From: Struthio camelus
Lineage: Eukaryota > Chordata > Aves > Struthioniformes > Struthionidae
Assembly (NCBI RefSeq): GCF_040807025.1
Contig: NC_090942.1
Coordinates: 80,085,987-80,149,986, forward strand
DNA: 64,000 nucleotides
Direction: 5' to 3'
Part shown: positions 25,770 through 39,481 of the stretch, in pieces
Layout of the letters: the number at the start of each line of letters is the position of its first letter
How positions within the stretch are numbered: the stretch's first letter is position 1
Notes under the pieces: generated by a model
Told to the model about the DNA's origin: nothing
What the model saw: the letters and a program-made list of their open reading frames with translations, nothing else
The model's database searches: none
Made by a program: the position numbers and the translations under genes

Positions 25770-28700
25770 TCTTCCTAATACTTTTGCCTGAAATAGCCTC
25801 ATATTTTCAGGTCAGCTCACAGCCAAGAAAAACACAAATCAAACCAAAGCCCACAGGAAACTGTAACAGCCCTAAGAAGGGCCAGCAAATGAAGGGTGTA
25901 GAAAAATCACTCTGAATGATATCATTGACCACTGGCAATGGGAAACTCTGAGGACTTGAGCTGCTTGTGAAGAGGAGCTGGGGAAATGAAATGTTAAAAT
26001 ATTCTGGATTTCTATTTATTTGTCTTTTGTTTTCTAAGAATCCTGGGAAAAATAGCTTCATTATGATTGCCACCCATTGCTTTCTGACTTTAAGATCCCA
26101 TTTATGCAACCTATGCCTCTGAGTTGCTATAGTCACAGGGGATGAAATCTGTTCTTGGCCATGCTAAAGCTGCTGGGAGTTTTGCCATTCAGTAGGGGAC
26201 AGATTTCACCGTAGATTTTTGGTGACGCAATCTTAATTTCTAACAAAGACAGAGTAAGTAAAAACGCTGCCATTTCAAAGAATAGCACTGCAAAAAGGAG
26301 ATAAACCACTGACTGTTTAACTACTTGTGGTTTAGAATCACCTCTGTTACTTTCTCTGCTAACCAACACAATACTGATAATGAATTAAGCACACAGGATA
26401 AGTATTTGCATGTTTAATTAGAAACAGCTTTCTCTCAGATGTTGACTTGGATCTAACATCAGTACACATAAGTTGAATAAACTTAAACTCAAATCACGAG
26501 TGCTTCAGGTGGATATTGAGCTAACGTTGTTAGTGCGCAGTCATTTGAATACGCTGGCTTCTGGACGATGGTTGAATTGCTCTCTTCTGCTGCCTCTCAG
26601 AGACTTGGTTTACTTTAATTCCTGTGGTAGACTACATTTTACTACAGAGCTTGTATCACAGATCACCTTCCCTGCTGTTTCTGAGTATGATTTGTGCTTA
26701 CTATAGTATCTCTTGCAATGGTTTGAATTGAAACGCGATAGTGGGAAAGCAGAGAAGATATTGTATATCATCAGTTCATGGTTTCCGCTGCTCAGAAACG
26801 AAGGAGCAAATACTGTATGATGAGGCAGTTTTCTGCAGACCACAATGAGGAACGTGGAATATAATTGCACTACCCCAACGCTTTCCTGTTGGGAGCGGGA
26901 GAGCGGCTGGGTTCAGATCTGTTTCTGTGCTTTGGGATGTACACAGCCTCCCACTTGCAGTTCACAGAACAGTCTCGTCAGTTTTGCTGCTGCTATTTGC
27001 ATTTGGTGCTGTAGCACACAAGAAATCCCAGTTTGCTCAGAGTTGCAGATATTTCTACAAGAGTTTGTTGGATTACAAAGGCTAAAATTGAAACAAAGGC
27101 AAAGCGAACCAAGGCTACAAGTCAGCAGTAAATTCAGGAAGCAAATCCAAACCTCTCAATCCTAGCCCAAAGCCATATCCACTAGAACTTGATAGACTGG
27201 CATAGGGTGCTCGTTTGCCAATTTTGGCATCTAACTAAAACTGGAATGAGTTGGCTAAAGTTTAGTCCAAACAAACAGAAGGTGACGTAGGAAGGTGGTG
27301 ATGTGGTTCATCTCATAGATATGGTGAAGGAGCTGTATTAAATACTGCAGTTTTCTCACTATTAACGCTCCCCAAAGAGTCACTAAATACTTTACAGCAT
27401 TACATTATCTGTATTAAAATAGTCTCGCCAATGCAATTGGAGACCACCCAGAACTGAGCCTAGATACAGCAGCATCCTCTCCAAGGAGATAGGCTGAAAT
27501 AATTTGGAGTTCAATGCCCATAAGGCATATTCTGGGCTGGTTATACGTATGCAGGCAGTGCCCAGGAGACTTCTCAGAGTGTTCTGTTTCTGGTGTGCTT
27601 TGTTTGCATTTGTGTAATGGAACCATTTAGAAAATAAATAGCAGTTTAAAAATAAATGATTGATCTTTATATTTAATGTTTATCTAGGATAATTGGCATC
27701 CAAGTCTATGCTAGTTTATTTTAAAAAAAAAAAAAAAGCTTTACTAACTTTACACATCTGTTTATTCAAGTATCTGTATCTCAAAAGAGGCTTAAAATGT
27801 TTGCATGTAAAGTAGCACACCCATTTTTCTGTCAAGGGAACTCCTTCCATATTTAATTCTTTACAGAAAATAGAGTACAGCACTTTATAGCAAAGCTTTC
27901 AACTAGATTTGTCAGAGGTTCAGTGACATGGATAGCTTCAGTGTAGTTTTAGCTTGCCTTAGACTCTTTTTAATAGTAGAGTTTAGACATTGTGTAATAG
28001 AGCAATTCAATAAATCTGTTAATTTGAAATAATTTATCATTTTATTCAGCTGTAGCTGTGAGGAAAATACGTATGTTGGAGTTGTTGGAGTACTTTAGAG
28101 AAGTTTTCTGTGTGCTTTTTGAAAGACAAATGATTCATCAGACTGATTCAGCATGTGCAATCTTTATTCATGGTTAGAGGCAATTTGGTACTAAAGAGGA
28201 GGCTTAATAATAAATTGAGAAGATCAGAAAATCCCATTCAACCACCTTTATCACCTGCCTCTGGGTGGATTGTCTCTTAATTTTGTTAGGTATTTGATAA
28301 ATCAGTCATATTGTCCCGAACATTTGCTTTCTTGATGCTATGTGGAACTGGCTCCCCTCGGCTCCCCTTATGGACTGTGAATGTTAAACGTCCTTCTGCT
28401 GAAGTGCTCTTGACGCTCATTTCAGCTGCATAGGAAAGTTAGTTGGTGTCCATGGTGCTAATGTGAAATACAGCAACCCTCGTGATGTAATTTAATTATC
28501 TAAAGCCATTTTGAAAAAGCCTGAATCTTTCTTAACCAGCGCTAGTGTAAGTTACAATTGGGATAGCTTACTGCAGGGATTTGAGAGACAGTCATGGGGA
28601 TCAGACACTGAGAGTTCATACCCATAGGAAAGTAACAGCAGAATTACAATGCTCTGCGGAGCTTTGATTAACTGTCTCCAGAGTAAATACAACCTCTGGA

Positions 28701-31700
28701 AACAAAAGCTTTCTCTCACACCAGGCCCCAGAATTGGCAACTTTAGCACATTCTCTTTGTTCACCTCCAGGATGGCTGGCAGGTTCAGCCAAAGGAGAGA
28801 GACTGTAAATTACAACAAAAAGGGAATTAGAAGATGTTATTTTAATCAGACTACTGAATGACTTCATTGCAGAGCTAGTGCACGGTGTGCACAGTAATCA
28901 GACTTCTGTAGACCCCAGTGCAGTAGCTTTCACTGTAGAGTTGTGCTGGAGTAGGCTCAGAATAAAATCTTTCAGCACGCCCTTACGGTTGAACGGTCAG
29001 GCAAGTTCTGTATTCCTTTCCCTGTACTTCTGTTGTATCTACTTAACATCATTCTTTGCATAAGCAATAAGGTTGAATTCTTTTAGCCTGTTCGTCAGGC
29101 CCCCATTTTGCAAAACATGATCTACTAATGTGGACCTAAGTGACCATAGGGAGACCAACATCATTCCAAAAGGAGGCAGGGGATCCTTGCTAGGAGGAAG
29201 TGCTGTTGAATGATTATTTTTTTCCTTTCACTGCAGTTCCTTGCGTTATTTTAAACTCTGCCCTCGTTCTTATCTACAAACAAATACAAATGCTAGAAAT
29301 TGTCGTGTGCAATGCTCTATTTTACATTGTAAGAGCTAAAATCTCTCTGTTAGTTACTGCGTTTAATTTCACAGATCTCCTAAGCAGGCTGACTGAATTT
29401 CCTTGTAGTATTTCAGGTGAGACGTTTACTGCCAGCGTTAGGCAAAGAAAGGATATTAAAATGCTCCCTCATTTTGAATGGTCTTCCCAGTTGATTGCAT
29501 GCTTCTATGTGCTCAGCAAATGCACTTTCCTTAGACTCTAGATATCTCTCACGAAAGCAGCCTCTGTTTCCCACAGTGAGGTTCAAGAGTTGTCCCCTAG
29601 AATCTATTCCTGAGAATTGGTACACGGGAAGGAAAAGCAAATTATGGGAGGGTGTCTTTCTAAGGAACAAACCTGCTATTATTTAAAAGAAAGCAAATCT
29701 TTCCACTGAATATTGCCATCAGGTAGATGACTGAACAAGAGACAGCAGGCCTAACAGTTTATAACCTAGTTGGAAATGTAATGAATAAAATTCCTAGCTT
29801 TGACTCTATTTAATAGGATAATTTACAGAAGAATGCCAGTCTTCTGACTGTTATCTATAGCATAGTGGAGTGGCTAGCATAACCATCTGAGGATTTAATA
29901 CTACGAGGAGAAACTGGTGATGAAAGTCAGGGATATTCTTTAGTGCAAGGCTGTTTATTTGCAGAGACTGTGTGTGAGGCCCTGTTTCCCAGGGTGAAGA
30001 CTCATGCCACCATCAGCAGCAAATGTCCTCACTTACCCTTCCTGCTCACTCTGTTTTCCAAGAGCTCTGGCTCAGGTCTGCTTGGGGCAATGTCCATGTT
30101 TACGTCTTTGTTGTCTGCTCACTCTTCTTCTCTAATACCCACTACATATTTACGTGCGTGCTACCTGTGCCATACCTAGTAGTTCTTTGTATTACCAGGT
30201 GGGGAGAGCTTCACTCCTTAAAATTCTGAGTCCGGTAGCCCATTTGCTTTGCAAGGCGGGTATATTTATTCTGCTAGGAAAATGGCTGCATTGTGCTTTT
30301 TATTTATTCCTTAATAGGTACTAATTCAACTTTAAATTTTAATGAGGTTTCATTATTATTGATCATTAAATAATGATTATTCTGCACTGTATTCTCACCA
30401 AGAGTTGTGAATCATCTTTTACAACAGTATAGCAAGTTTTTTTCCTTCTTTTATCCTCTGCACAAACTCCCCAGGACAGATGACTTGTGTTTTGCTACTC
30501 TGTCTGTAATAGTACTGTATTGCATGGAGGAAGGCAAGGCATGAGGCTTTTGTTTCTAGTGTTCCTGCAGATGCCCACTGGGTGAGGTGGAATCCACCTC
30601 TGGGGCAGCTGAGCCTGCTCCCAGGCAAACTCTCAAGTGCCAGCTGAGGCAAGGGCCAGAAAGACAGCCCTGAGAGACTCCAAGATATGCTGAGACTGCT
30701 GCAGACCAGGTAGGTCTCGCCAGGCTGCATGCAGATTTTGCCAGGAAAAGCATGAAGCCCAGAAAGATGCACCTTTCCATGCCATCACAGTCAGGTAGGG
30801 AAATAAGTGCTTTTAATCTCTGCGTTTTGTTTTGTCTCACTTTGAGTTTTCATTATTCTAAAAAATGAGAGGAAAAATGAATGTGGCCTTTGAGGTTATA
30901 AGCCTTTCAAGTATTTTTGGGGTGCTTAGGATAAGAACCTGGGCAGACCCATCTCGGTGTCAGGCTTCTCTGCTTAGTGCCTTGGTATTGGATAGCACTT
31001 CTCAGGTTTCTTGCATCACTACAATTTTAAAACTTGTGACATTGTGTGTAGCTGGTAGTACCAAAGTCATATTAGTGAAAAGTGTAACAGCCAGTATGGA
31101 GCCTCAGTTTGCAGACAGAAGATATCTAGAGTAGCTGCTTAAAACAAAAACAAAAAACAAAACAAAAAAAGTTTTAATGTGAAAAGTGCTGATCCCTACA
31201 ATTACATGGGGCGCGTAAAACTCCTAAGGACTTCTCTTCATGAAATGCTCATTTGTATAAAGAGTTCCTGTAAAGTCTGTTTATGGTAAGTCTCCCATAG
31301 GCCTGATTCTTGAAAGTCTAAATATATCTGTGTTTCCATTGGAGTGCTTTCCAGGAGAGTAGATTAGCCCACGCTGAGCTCCTTGCAGCTAGACTGCTGC
31401 CAGGAGTTGAGCAGACCAAACTCGGAGATCTCCTCTGGAGTGAAAAGGAACTGCCTTGGAGACATGCACAAAGAGCCTTTGTGGTAGACTAGACCCGGAA
31501 CATGAATAGGCAATTTGCTTTGTTGATGAGAGAAAGGCTAAAGGCAAATTTTTGTGCTGGTTGTGTGGAGTTTCAGATGTCTTTTCCTCTTATGGTGTAG
31601 TACTATGATGGTGTCTGCAGGGCTCTTAGTGACTGTCTCAGGAGCAGCCAGGAGCGTAGTATGCTCTAGTGCACTTCCCGACAGGATAGTCTTTCCAGCC

Positions 31701-32694
31701 ATACATGGTAGCATATTGAGCCACTTTGCTTGCACAGGTATATGGGGTCCCCTTTGTCACAGAGGGCACAAGCATTGGGGCTACAAATTTGCAGATGTGC
31801 AACGTGCCTGAGCAGCAAACTGGATCTTGCCAACAGCCCTGGGTTGCCTCTCCAAACACAGTACAGGTGTACGTGTTTCTCCTACTTGCTCTTTTTAAGG
31901 GTATCTGTGGAAAGTCCCGAAAAAATCCTAATAGTTTCATTTGACTGTGCTTAACTCACTGACTAACGCAGGCTAGAACTGAGTAGCCCCAGTGCTGGTT
32001 TGTCCTTTAGCACTTTGGAGCCTTTGGCCGAGGCAGGGGTCTGAGGCATTAAGGACTATTATCAGACATTTACCAGTTCGTTACTTCCTGGACAGCCATC
32101 TGTCGTAGTATAAGGTTTGCTATTGCTGGCATTGTATTAGAATTTAAAAAAAAAAAAAAAACCCACATGGGAAAAAAAAATAGAATTCAAGGTTGTTCCT
32201 CAAATTTGGGATTTTCTATTGCTTGCATGAGAGAACATGAGGGACTTGGGTCTGTTCCCTCCCCCTCAGCACTTCTTCCATTTTCTGATTTCTTCTAGTT
32301 ATACTAGTTTTTTTTTTTTCCAGTTGCAGTTCTCTCATCTTGAGCCTGCACTAAATTGTGAGCCAGGGGTTGTTCATCACACTTTGAGAACCTTGCTACC
32401 ACTACATCTTCTTGATGCAATTTTGTATGGATGATTGCAGAGTTTTCAGATCCTTTTCCCCCTCCCTCATAACTGCTCATGAGGTTTTGAGTTCTTTTCC
32501 TCCATGCGCCTTGCTGCCACGGTTTTCGTTTCAGTGGTTTGGATGCTGAGGCTAGCATTAGCGCCAGTGCCATATTGCTTGTTTTCAAGCACTGCTGGAC
32601 TATTTAATTTTTTCTGACTCGGATCTAATCTCACGGTTTGGTTATCTGTAGTGTTTGAAGTTTGTCTCCAGCCTTCTTGGAGAAGTTCTGGGGT

Positions 32695-32830
32695 CCTATG
32701 GGTACTGGACTGCCGCTCATATCCTTGGCATTACTACTGACTGCCTATACGACCCTAGAGAAGTCATTTTGGATGCGGTTTTCAAAAGCACTGTTCAAAG
32801 TAAGTAAGGCTTTGGCTCCTAAGGCACTAC
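32695..32830 (+). mobile_element. MIR-like SINE plus adjoining ancient amniote repeat
   Basis: TTGGCATTACTACTGACTGC, CTATACGACCCTAGAGAAG and TCATTTT follow the MIR block GCCACTGACTTGCTGTGTGACCTTGGGCAAGTCACTT. Directly after it, TTTTCAAAAGCACTGTTCAA and AGTAAGTAAGGC-GGCTCCTAAGG resemble an old amniote interspersed sequence (TTTTCAAAAGTGCCTAAGTGACTTAGG-CTCCTAAG). The overlapping 100-codon plus-strand open frame (32662-32964) is therefore not a gene. Confidence 0.5.
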
Positions 32831-35800
32831 AGCCATTCAGAACATTATTCTGTGTCTTTATTGTCTGTCTTCCCACCTTTTCTTTTCTTGCTTGTTTGGC
32901 CTGTAAGCTTTTTGGAGCACCACTACTTCTTGCTGTTTTTTCTGTGCATGTGCCTTTGGCCTAAGCGGGATCTTAGTCTCAATTAATAGTAATAGTATCT
33001 CTAACAGATAAAATGCAGGACAGAACGGGACCTCACTGTGAATGAATCTGAAATCTAGGCTGGAATTACCTGACCGGGGGATGTTTGCATTAAGTGTTGT
33101 TTTTTGTTAATCAGTTACATATGGTGGACTAAACAAATTGGTATATGCAGGGCAGGGTGCAGCCCTGTTTAACGTTCAAGGGAGGGAATATGCATCTGCA
33201 GACCTGGGTCACATAACGGGAGAGTGGAAGTACAGGGGTCCTGTAGTGGGTGCATGAGTCGAGGGTGTGTCAGACCCACTTCCAGAGCACAGCAGCTCTC
33301 CATCAGGCCTTGCAGCTGCCCAACACCCAGTCAGATCTAATGCTCTGCTCTGCCAGACTGCAATCCAGAGAGCCAAAACAATACGCTGCGGTCGCCTGTG
33401 CTAGCGGAGGAAGGAAAGAGGCAGGAAAGGCCCATTAGTAGCCCTGGGTAAATCTATTTCCAGTTGTGATATAAAGAAAGGTAGAAAACATGCAGGTGGG
33501 ACTATGGACATTGCAAATTTTTTGTCTCATTTTGATTGCGGAGTTAGAAAGCACTGATACGTAAAGTATGATGAAACATAAAACATTTAAAAAAAAAAAA
33601 TTATTGCCAGAGACTTAATTCTTCCAGCATTTCTGAGTCCACGTTAAGATATTTGAACTAATGTTTTAAAGAAGAATTTGAAACAGAAAGCCTGATGCAT
33701 ATATTTGCCAAAACAAATGATGAGTGCACATCAGTTCCATTAGAGGCTGGTCTGAGGTGCGTAAGAGATACCGCTGGGCAGTCAGAGTTGTCCCTCTTTA
33801 TGCTGTTTCTTTGCAGGTAGGAATTTGGAGTCTTGATTTTAATGGCTCTGTTTTGTAAATCTTGTGGAGCGTTGCTCACTGGTAAATGTTACAGTCTATG
33901 CAAAACTGTAAGTATTCTGTGCTGCAAGCCACAAATTTTCATTGCTTGACTATTACACCACCTGTGTGTAATTAGCAGCTTAACATCAGATCATACTAGG
34001 AAGCTAAGATGGAAATCCTAGGCAACCTTATTTTATTTTTTTTTAATTTCAACAGATGAAAACAGACACCACAAATGCATACTGGTCCCTTCTGTGGACA
34101 GACTCTATCATACATTTATTTTAATCTTTTAACTAAGAACATAACTGGCTGAATGCATATCAAACACATTGTTATTGATGCTAATGTTTTCAAATTAGAA
34201 GCTATGTGTGGTCTGTTTTACAGAAACTGTTTCAGTACTAGCCAGAACTTTAAAGTTGAGTTACTGAAGGTCTGGCAGGATAGAAATCTAACAACGATTT
34301 GAGGGAGCAATATGTTGGGTATGCTGGACTTAGATTTAGGAACAGTTCTGACCGACAAAAGGTTTTAGGCTTATTAACATTATCGGTGAGGTAGATAGTT
34401 TAATGCTTCTGTTGTCCGTGCTGAATGAACATAAAACTGTCACAGGTTTTTTTTTTTCTGAAAAGGATGGGCTAAGGAAGAACGTCTGCTTAGAACAGGA
34501 AATAACGGGGGCATCTCTGTGTTGTGGGGCTTGAGTGTGGCCTGGCTTTCTAGAGGTGCCCGAGGGAGCTCAGCACCTGAATCCCATTGCCTTGACTACT
34601 CAAATGGCAGCCAATAACATGAGTGCCAGCCCCAAAGCGCACATATCAGTTTTATGATCCTCCCATCACGTCTTTTCCACAATGCTAGCCTCTCCTGTGC
34701 CAGACTGAACACAGCGCAGCACAACCACATTAAACTGGTCTGGCTGACTGCTAGGTTTCTGATTGCAGAGCCAGTTTTAGAGGGAACTTGGCCCCTACTG
34801 CAGAATTGATTGGAAATATTTGTCCAGTGAACTTGCCTTGCAGATTTCAGCTGCTGTTTGGTTTCCTCATTCTTGGTGTTTAATCTGTCATATCAGAAAC
34901 TGGTTTAATAGAGATGGTCGGTATGGTCTAGAGTAGCAGGAAGGACAGAGCAGGGAGCTAATGCATGGTTCAGGTCTTAGGGAGCCCGATGCACAGCTAG
35001 AGAGCAAGTGCTGATCGGTTCGGTCCCCATCCACTGGAACGTTTGGCAGGAGGGGGGGTGGGCAGAGATGGTTTCCTCCGGAGATTTTGGAGGACGAGGG
35101 TTGATGGATGGCTGCGTGCTGATAGCAGATGCTTGTTGGATCATTGGCATTCAATACAATGCCCTCTTTTTGGTAAAAGTGATAGAAGTAGGGTATCTCT
35201 GTACAAAATCGTTGGCAGATTACCCCGGTGTAATTGCCAAGTAATCCTAATTGCGTTTGTTCTTTAATCCAAAATGTTCTTAGACTCAAACGCAAGTCAT
35301 CAAAGCTCTTTAAAAGTAAAACTAAATATTTGTTTCGTTGCAGCTCTAAAAATAGGTAAATCTCTTCTTTCTTGCTCTTCTTTTAACCGGTTGAGCAATA
35401 CCTTGACTTTGTTTTCAAGCTCTTTTGCCAAGTTTTTATCTTAAGCACTAGTGACAGGAATATGAAAGGAATTAGAAAATTATTATAGGATTAAGACAGA
35501 ATCTTGCTGGTACACAAAAGACATGTTGATTCCTTGTCCTCCAGAGAAAGTAGTACAGGCTCAGCAATAAAATCTGGCGTACCCAAATACAAAAGGCACA
35601 GATGTGCAGTAAGGTATGCGGTAGGTAGGATGGTAATGCACTGAGCAAGCTTTGAATAAAAAACAAACAACCCCTCCCCCCAAAACAATCTCCAAAGGAA
35701 TAGCTAAAACAGTCTTTAAAGAAATAACTGAAAGTCTCTCTTATGATTTTTAGGGAACTGAAGAAAAAGTATTCTTCACTTACGTTTATGAAGAAATGAC

Positions 35801-36085
35801 TATTTCTATGGTAAATAGCAAAAGTGGGTACATTTCTGGCTTGCTGATTTTCTGATGCGTTGTTTCTGTCAGTCTCATGGAATTTTTCTAATTCCATAGT
35901 AATTTCCCATATAAAGTAAAATTAGCTGGTTGTTGGATGTGCTCTTTTTGTTGGATACTTCTTTTTGAGTTATCTCCCACATCTAAATCTCAACAAACAG
36001 AAATACCTCACTAAATATCCTCTTCCTTGTAACCACAGATATGTCCACTGTGTTCCTAACAATACCGTATATGTGAGAAGCAAAC

Positions 36086-36094
36086 TTTTTTTTT

Positions 36095-36125
<31 letters not shown>

Positions 36126-36150
36126 CGGGCGGTGGCGGCGGTGGGCGGTG
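36086..36150 (+). repeat. T19-G21 homopolymer junction with GGCGG repeats
   Basis: T at 36086-36104 passes directly into G at 36105-36125. It is followed by CGGGCGGTGGCGGCGGTGGG and CGGTGAGCGGTG. The GC-rich part is strongly asymmetric and lies about 280 bp left of the long foldback at 36405-36695. Open frames on both strands here are low-complexity artefacts. Confidence 0.95.
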
Positions 36151-36404
36151 AGCGGTGAAGAATGACATTTAGCCCTCTGGCTTCCTGGTTTTTTTTACAA
36201 AATCTGACCAAAAAATAATGACTTTAAAATTCTACTGAGTGGCCTTCCAGCTATTTAAAACTCCCAGCTAACTAACAGTCAATCTTAAACCATGAACTCT
36301 ATGGTTTGTAAGCCTTAAGCTTAAAATTAATATCACTGGGAGTCTTGCATCAGCGAGGACTCCAGGATGTGGCCTTGTGCGTTGCTCTGTTGCTTATTTC
36401 GATC

Positions 36405-36695
36405 CCTATTTTCTTCTTCCTTTGAAAGCCCTGTTTGAAGTCGCTTCTTAATCTCCCGAGTTGTTGACTTGAAAGTGCATATCAGCCCTTTTAAAGTATG
36501 AGTCATAGCAACCCTCAGTCATCAGTATTGTCCAGAAATGTAATGTTTCCTTTCTCATCTGCTCTTACCCCTTGGCTGAGAACAGCTATGATTCATACTG
36601 TAAAAGAGCTTGATTTGCATTTGGTATGAGTCAACAACGAATCCAAGATTAAGAAATAGCATCAAACAGGGCTTCACAAAAAGGGGAAGGAAGCA
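36405..36695. repeat. Long imperfect inverted repeat (foldback, ~290 bp)
   Basis: The core arms are 36426-36518 and 36576-36674, separated by a loop of about 57 nt, and I count about three-quarters identity over the arms by eye. Perfect blocks pair in order. AAGCCCTGTTTGA (36426-36438) pairs with TCAAACAGGGCTT (36662-36674), and TTCTTAATCT (36445-36454) with AGATTAAGAA (36646-36655). GTTGTTGACT (36460-36469) pairs with AGTCAACAAC (36629-36638). CTTTTA-AGTATGA-TCATAGC (36488-36509) pairs with GCTATGA-TCATACT-TAAAAG (36585-36606). A weaker pyrimidine/purine match extends the arms to about 36405 and 36695. It has no open frame. It could be a foldback element, an old inverted duplication or a hairpin RNA source. 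AP-1-like TGAGTCA sites sit in both arms. Confidence 0.9.
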
Positions 36696-39462
36696 TTCTT
36701 GTGTACTGTGACTGAGTGACCGTTAGAGGTTGATTCAGAAGTGGAAGCACGGTCGTTATACTTGAAAAATCAAAAGGTAGCTACTCGGTCTTGAAAAAAC
36801 CTTCATACCCATACTACAAATGGTGGTTGAAGAAATTCATATCTAATAAAAAGTGTAATGTTCCAAGTAAATCAAAATGTATAGGTTCTTTCTAAAATAC
36901 ACCTGCCAAGGAAACATTTCTGCTTTTATTTATTTATAGAAATCTTTGTACTAGTCTCTTTACAGGTGAGCAAAACGGGATGAAGAGTTCTCTCACAAGA
37001 AATCCTTTTAGGAATGTGCTTAAAGTATACAAATCTCATCTTTATTCTAGACATAAGTAATTATGTGCTTATCTGCTATTGATGTCTATAGAGGTTTAAT
37101 AACCTCTTTAAAGTTAAATACATTCATAAGTGCTTTTCCTCAGTTGAGGTCTAAATGCATAAAATGGGGCAGAGATCCAGGGAGGGGTCAGGACAGGCCA
37201 AACAGCTGTAATAAATTAGAAGGTCTCTGCTTGCAAATCCAGAAATTCATTTGGGGAGTCTTGGACTACTACCACTGATCAATTTTGGCTAAGTGATACA
37301 GCTGAGAGGTAGCAGACCTTTTGGAATGACTACACCCTTTAGTCTGGATTCCATGGGACAAATTAATATATGCGTTATGAATTTTCTCTGTCCTTTACCC
37401 TCTGTTTTCAAAGTTCGCTTTGCCCAGAAGATGGTCTGTTTCTTTAAACTGAAAGAAGAGTCTGGAGGGGATAGGAGAGAGAGACAAGTTCTTAATAACA
37501 CAGTAGAGGAGGCAAGTTCTTAGTAAACTAACATAGTAAAGGGATTAGTGTATTTGTTTGTCCTGTTCTAGTTTTTTAATATTCAGTTTCCACTGATTCC
37601 CTTTTCCCATCTGTCATCATCATGGTTGTCTACTTGAACTGTAAATTCATGTCGTTAGGTGCCAATCAACAAATTAGATGGTTTTCATTGTAAGCTAATG
37701 ACAACTAAAAGGAAGAGCTTAGGAGAAAGGGAGATGAATCCCTCTCTGTGTTCAAAGCCAGCTTGCTCAAATTAACAACTGTAAATTAAGTAGTCAGACC
37801 AAGGTGTCAAATGTCACTGAGGACCCATTACCCTTTCGTTTCTCCATAAAGGACGGGGAAAAAAATGAAGTGATGATACAGCAAATCCTCCATGGTTCTC
37901 AGGCAGGCGCTGAGCTGGTACTCCTTTCCTTGTAGTTCTCTGCAGTATTTTGTTCAGTCCTTTCACTGGTGTTATCTAATTTGCCATCTCCTTTCTGATC
38001 TGCTCTGTTTTGGAGTTTGAAGCCTCAGGCTATTTGTCTTTCCTATTCCTTTTGTGCAAGCTTAAGGTGGGCACTGTTTGCATGGCCTTTCTTAGAAATG
38101 AAGATACTTTTTTTTTTTTTTTAATAGGAAACAAGTGGTTTTATACCTGTATTTGTTGTCAAATACCTTGTGTGTGCTATTTTGTGACTAGAGACATTGA
38201 GGTTTGAGGCATGGGATATACTATCACAGTATATTTTTTGCTTTAATTTTTTTTCAAGGTATTTTTAAAAATTCATGAAAATGCATTCATAGCATTATTG
38301 GCTCTCCAAGGCAGGTAACGTGTTTTATTCAAAGGCAGATTTTATACTTGAGAGTACCTCTTTAGTGCTTGCATTCTTTAATGGTGCTATTCTGGAAATT
38401 AGGAATATAGTCCAAAACCAAAACATGAATAGTTATCCAACTGCATACCTAAACATATCTATGCCAAATGTGGACTATAAGTCTAACCCTGTCTAAAATT
38501 GCAATCACAAATTGGGGTTTTTTTCCTCACAATTTCTGAATACTTCTATTTTTTAGATTTGTGGTGGTGGTTTCCCCTGTATCTGCTCAAATTTGGGGGC
38601 AAATAGCATGTATTTATAACCAGTCTTCTCCTCTTCTGGTATGCAGATATCTTTTATGTATCCAAATTTGTATTTGCCAATTCAAAATTTTACACACAGC
38701 CAATCTAGAACCTTTGAGTAAGGTAACATCTACACCCCAAATTTTTCCTCCAAGGTTGTTAAAGGAGTAGGTTTATATTCTGAAGGCTAGCCAGCCTTAA
38801 TCACTCTTATTACCTTTTGCAAAGTCTCATTTTGCGTTACGGTCTCTTGCAGTGACAGACGGCATCCTGTCTGAGACTGAGAACATTTTCTTGAACGTAT
38901 TTACATGGACGACATGAAACTATTGTAATACTCCTCTTTTACTGAAAGCTCAGACAGAGTATCTGCTAATAGCATAAGGTCTTTTCGAGGTTTATGTTCT
39001 AGCTATAAATCATCCAACTGCAATTGAAAGAATAACCTTTTCCATCTAAGTTCTCTTCCCTTCCGCCATTGTCATAAATGGTTTGCAGTCTGCTTCTGTT
39101 AGTACTGTCATTCCATAGAGGAGCCTTATTTTTGGTGCATGCATCATAAGCACAGGAGCCTTCTTGTTTTTCTGCCCGTGTTTACTGGCATTCAGCTTAA
39201 ATTAGATTTTCTGCAGCATTAACTGCAGTCTCTGGTTGTCCCCGTTTTTGCAAAAAAGTGTTGTTGCAAGGCCTTGCATAGAAGGATTGGTTGAAAATTT
39301 TGGATAACAATTACGTTACAGAATCCATGCCTTCTTTATAAACTGTTTTAATGCTACCTGCTGTGTAGCATCTTGCCTATACCATCCGTTTTCATAGGTT
39401 AAAGTTTTTAGATCAATATTTTTGGCAGCTAGATTAATATAAATTTTTCAGCCAAGTTTTTC

Positions 39463-39481
39463 GTGCGCGCGCTCTCTCTCG
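39463..39481 (+). repeat. Short (GC)n/(CT)n tract
   Basis: GTGCGCGCGCTCTCTCTCGC, an alternating purine-pyrimidine run that passes into CT repeats. Confidence 0.8.

Noticed and set aside
27366..27420. Possible MIR tail on the minus strand (CCCCAAAGAGTC...ACTTTACAGC)
   Set aside because: Only the ACTTTACA block matches well, and spacing to the CAAAG block is off.
34536..34605. Possible old palindromic repeat (AGAGGTGCCCGAGGGAGCTC, CAGCACC...CCCATTGCC)
   Set aside because: It is suggestive of the same class as at 60.1 kb, but the order of blocks is not convincing.
34888..35295. 135-codon minus-strand open frame, with open frames also on the plus strand
   Set aside because: Open frames on both strands and no recognisable domain point to chance.
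35472..35897. 141-codon minus-strand open frame
   Set aside because: Its composition is typical of AT-rich non-coding DNA, another open frame overlaps it, and no domain or homologue is recognised.
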